From positions 273,736 to 337,735 of the forward strand of contig JAFCMP010000073.1 of NCBI GenBank assembly GCA_017506865.1: a DNA stretch of 64,000 nucleotides. Reading direction: 5' to 3'. How positions within the stretch are numbered: position 1 is the first letter of the stretch; each line of letters opens with the position of its first letter. A program made the position numbers and the translations under genes. Positions 63,191 through 64,000 of the stretch are shown piece after piece. This DNA comes from Tribonema minus. Taxonomy: Eukaryota; Sar; Xanthophyceae; Tribonematales; Tribonemataceae. The notes under the pieces were generated by a model that did no database searches, had not been told where the DNA came from, and saw only the letters and a program-made list of their open reading frames with translations.

Positions 63191-64000
63191 CCAACGGCCA
63201 ACACCATGGCGGCGTCTGCGGCGTGTGTCAGATTGGCGTGCAGCTTTGACCTGCCACCACCACAAGCCAGTATTCAGCCCGTGGTTGCGCTGTTCCCGTT
63301 TGCGTTTCAGAGGTGACCCCTCCCCACGTGAGGCAGGGCTGGTAAGCCAGTGGAGAGCCATAGCTTTGAAAGGCGACTTTGAGGCGCGAGAAAAAAAAAA
63401 AAAAAAAAAAGCCCAGGCTCGGTCTCGAATGCGCGGCTGCCTACCGCGACCACTCCCCTGCACAACTATACCACTTTCAGTTCAAGATCCCGCCCTGCTC
63501 TGGTGTACCTGTTGAGGTGGTTCTCCCGCCGTCGTGAAACGAGCGGTGGTGGAACGAGTCGGTGTGCTCAAGCTCTCTGCCTCTGACCAACACAAGGCAG
63601 CTGGGCTGAATGCAATGCTGTGCAATTCGTGTCCTTGCCGCTGCAGTGTCGTGGTCCTGTCGTGTCTGTGCGTGTGCTGAATGCAGTCAGTCTCTGCCAG
63701 GCGAGGTCCCTTGTGCGGCTGCAAATCAAGCTGGTCAGCAAGCGTTCAAACCTTAATCTGGTGAACTGCTATCTACTGCCCTGCGATCCAGTGTGCCCTA
63801 GGTTCCCCCTTCCCGATCCGTCGACGGCGATATCGTCTGATGTTTTTTTTTTTTTTTTTTTTTAGTTTGCCTTCTTGTGCTTCGGCCGATGTCGCTGTGT
63901 GCGTAGGTAGCTTTAGCAATATCAATGCGAGGCTTACTTGCTTACACCGGCGACACGCTGCGTGTCTGGCCTTGTTCGCCTCAGGCCCGCGGTGGAGCGA
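63191..64000. other. Flank beyond the retrotransposon 5' end
   Basis: No recognised gene. Holds an A-run (63391-63410), a tRNA-like segment on the minus strand (63411-63480) and a T-run (63842-63863). Confidence 0.4.
63411..63480 (-). other. tRNA-like segment followed by oligo(T), possible SINE or tRNA pseudogene
   Basis: Read on the minus strand it has tggtatagttg (A-box form), a 5-bp stem cgcgg/ccgcg around a 7-base loop, and attcgagacc (B-box-like), then an oligo(T) run that would terminate polymerase III. The T-arm does not pair well and position 33 is not T, so it is not a good functional tRNA. Confidence 0.3.

Noticed and set aside
63842-63863. T-run as a LINE poly(A) tail
   Set aside because: It lies on the 5' side of the element, outside the target duplication, and the family's 3' end has no tail.

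Overview
This is a stretch of nuclear DNA from an intron-rich, GC-rich eukaryote, most likely a unicellular alga. The evidence is canonical GT..AG introns, a calcium-dependent protein kinase of the plant/protist type, a bHLH-PAS transcription factor, long Ala/Gly/Ser low-complexity tracts and an 8.75 kb non-LTR retrotransposon. Short runs of a TTAGGG-type (CCCTAA) repeat are scattered through the introns. I cannot fix the lineage from sequence alone; haptophyte, green alga and photosynthetic stramenopile all remain possible.

Layout. 905-5816 (+): a group II PLP-dependent decarboxylase in four exons, carrying two in-frame TAA codons and one frameshift. 7720-24315 (-): an 18-exon calcium-dependent protein kinase whose exon joins I could reconstruct base by base; the exon for the end of its activation segment is missing, exactly where a nest of repeats and transposon pieces sits (16.8-19.2 kb). 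26.2-26.6 kb (-): a weak membrane-protein-like gene fragment. 27526-28281 (-) and 28428-32115 (+): a divergent pair, a small multi-pass membrane protein and a bHLH-PAS transcription factor, the latter with a 455-bp MITE in its intron. 34425-35123 (+): a small protein with a conserved basic/aliphatic plus WW motif. 36.6-38.5 kb (-): a decayed or error-ridden helical-repeat-like coding region. 38936-53282 (+): an about 1000-residue coiled-coil protein in about 15 exons. 54432-63182 (-): a complete non-LTR retrotransposon with one intact 2820-codon ORF (Cys-rich fingers, OTU-type protease, reverse transcriptase, zinc knuckle plus restriction-like endonuclease).

The dominant unexplained pattern is that introns of the three long multi-exon genes are built largely from tandem, decaying copies of the adjoining exon-intron junction. 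Copies of an exon's 3' end follow it and carry the donor site (gtgcgt or similar); copies of an exon's 5' end precede it and carry the acceptor (cag). This happens at many junctions, on both strands. The second notable set is the retrotransposon family. A 91-bp 5'-truncated copy with a perfect 10-bp target-site duplication defines the 3' end of the element, and the same boundary then delimits the full-length copy. Both insertions lie at GTAC.
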